A DNA stretch of 33,797 nucleotides from contig JAVVHA010000018.1 in the NCBI GenBank assembly GCA_032249735.1, forward strand, positions 1-33,797. The letters run 5' to 3'. Every line of letters begins with the position of its first letter. Positions within the stretch are counted from its first letter, which is position 1. The DNA is from Dehalococcoidia bacterium (GTDB taxonomy: Bacteria; Chloroflexota; Dehalococcoidia; SM23-28-2; HRBIN24). The notes under the pieces were generated by a model. The model did no database searches. It saw only the letters and a program-made list of their open reading frames with translations, and was not told the DNA's origin. Positions 33,676 through 33,797 of the stretch are shown here, piece after piece. The position numbers were made by a program, and so were the translations under genes.

Positions 33676-33797
33676 CTACCGAGGCAGCGCGACGTGCACC
33701 TCCCTCCCGATGGGTGATGTGTCGGGCTGCCGTCCCACGGGTAGCCCGGCCACGTGGCGCAAGACCTTAAGGGCGTCCACGACGTCCACATCCCCAT
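33676..33797 (-). CDS. C-terminal end of a dockerin-like protein (partial)
   Basis: Only the last 39 codons are present; the gene continues beyond the window. The visible part GDVDVVDALKVLRHVAGLP matches the calcium-binding loop and helix of type I dockerin-like repeats (D-x-D then DAL-VLR-AGL). It is followed by a 20-residue tail (QPDTSPIGREVHVALPR) to TAG. Such repeats close many secreted or surface proteins. The rest of the protein is not visible. Confidence 0.6.
   Translation of the reverse strand, partial: GDVDVVDALKVLRHVAGLPVGRQPDTSPIGREVHVALPR

Overview
The window is a GC-rich bacterial chromosome segment with tightly packed genes. The gene mix (F420/LLM-type oxidoreductase, split ACAD10/11-like acyl-CoA dehydrogenase plus kinase, class III CoA transferase, ferritin-like diiron proteins beside an SCP2-like protein, full thiamine synthesis) suggests Chloroflexota, perhaps a Dehalococcoidia-related lineage. 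This is inference: no rRNA or ribosomal protein gene is present to test it.

Region 1 (1-4.8 kb) looks like the end of an integrated mobile element. It holds a CHC2/Toprim/RecA-fold primase-helicase, a small ribbon-helix-helix-like regulator, a divergent unknown protein and a tyrosine recombinase. The recombinase starts 65 bp from the 3' end of a tRNA(CAT) gene, a typical attachment site. The primase gene carries three in-frame copies of a palindromic DNA element, two in one orientation and one in the other.

Region 2 (4.8-12.2 kb) has tRNA-Ser(TGA) and tRNA-Pro(CGG), a surface-polysaccharide operon (sugar-phosphate transferase, GT4 and WecG/TagA glycosyltransferases), an LhgO-like FAD oxidase, a sugar-nucleotide epimerase/dehydratase and two SAM methyltransferases.

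Region 3 (12.2-17.2 kb) is catabolic: an acyl-CoA dehydrogenase and an APH-fold kinase transcribed divergently around a symmetric -10 box, resembling the two halves of mammalian ACAD10/11 (4-hydroxyacyl-CoA breakdown). An SDR, an LLM-class oxidoreductase and a metallo-beta-lactamase-fold hydrolase follow.

Region 4 (17.2-25.5 kb) is a thiamine region. thiO and thiE lie on opposite strands. A minus-strand run has thiD, a promoter, a TPP riboswitch, then thiC, thiG, tenI-like, thiS and a YtxH-like gene. yjbQ follows, leading a plus-strand operon with a sirtuin and a class III CoA transferase. The ThiS reading frame continues 18 codons past the expected terminal Gly-Gly.

Region 5 (27.5-33.8 kb) has an ECF sigma factor, an AT-rich spacer with competing hairpins, a winged-helix regulator, a probable AttH/CrtC-like protein, an S49 peptidase, and a three-gene operon of two ferritin-like diiron paralogues and an SCP2-like protein. 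The second paralogue keeps the fold but has lost five of six expected metal ligands. The window ends in the last codons of a dockerin-like protein.

All eight convergent gene pairs outside the mobile element overlap at their 3' ends by 4-34 bp, so there is no room for conventional terminators between them.
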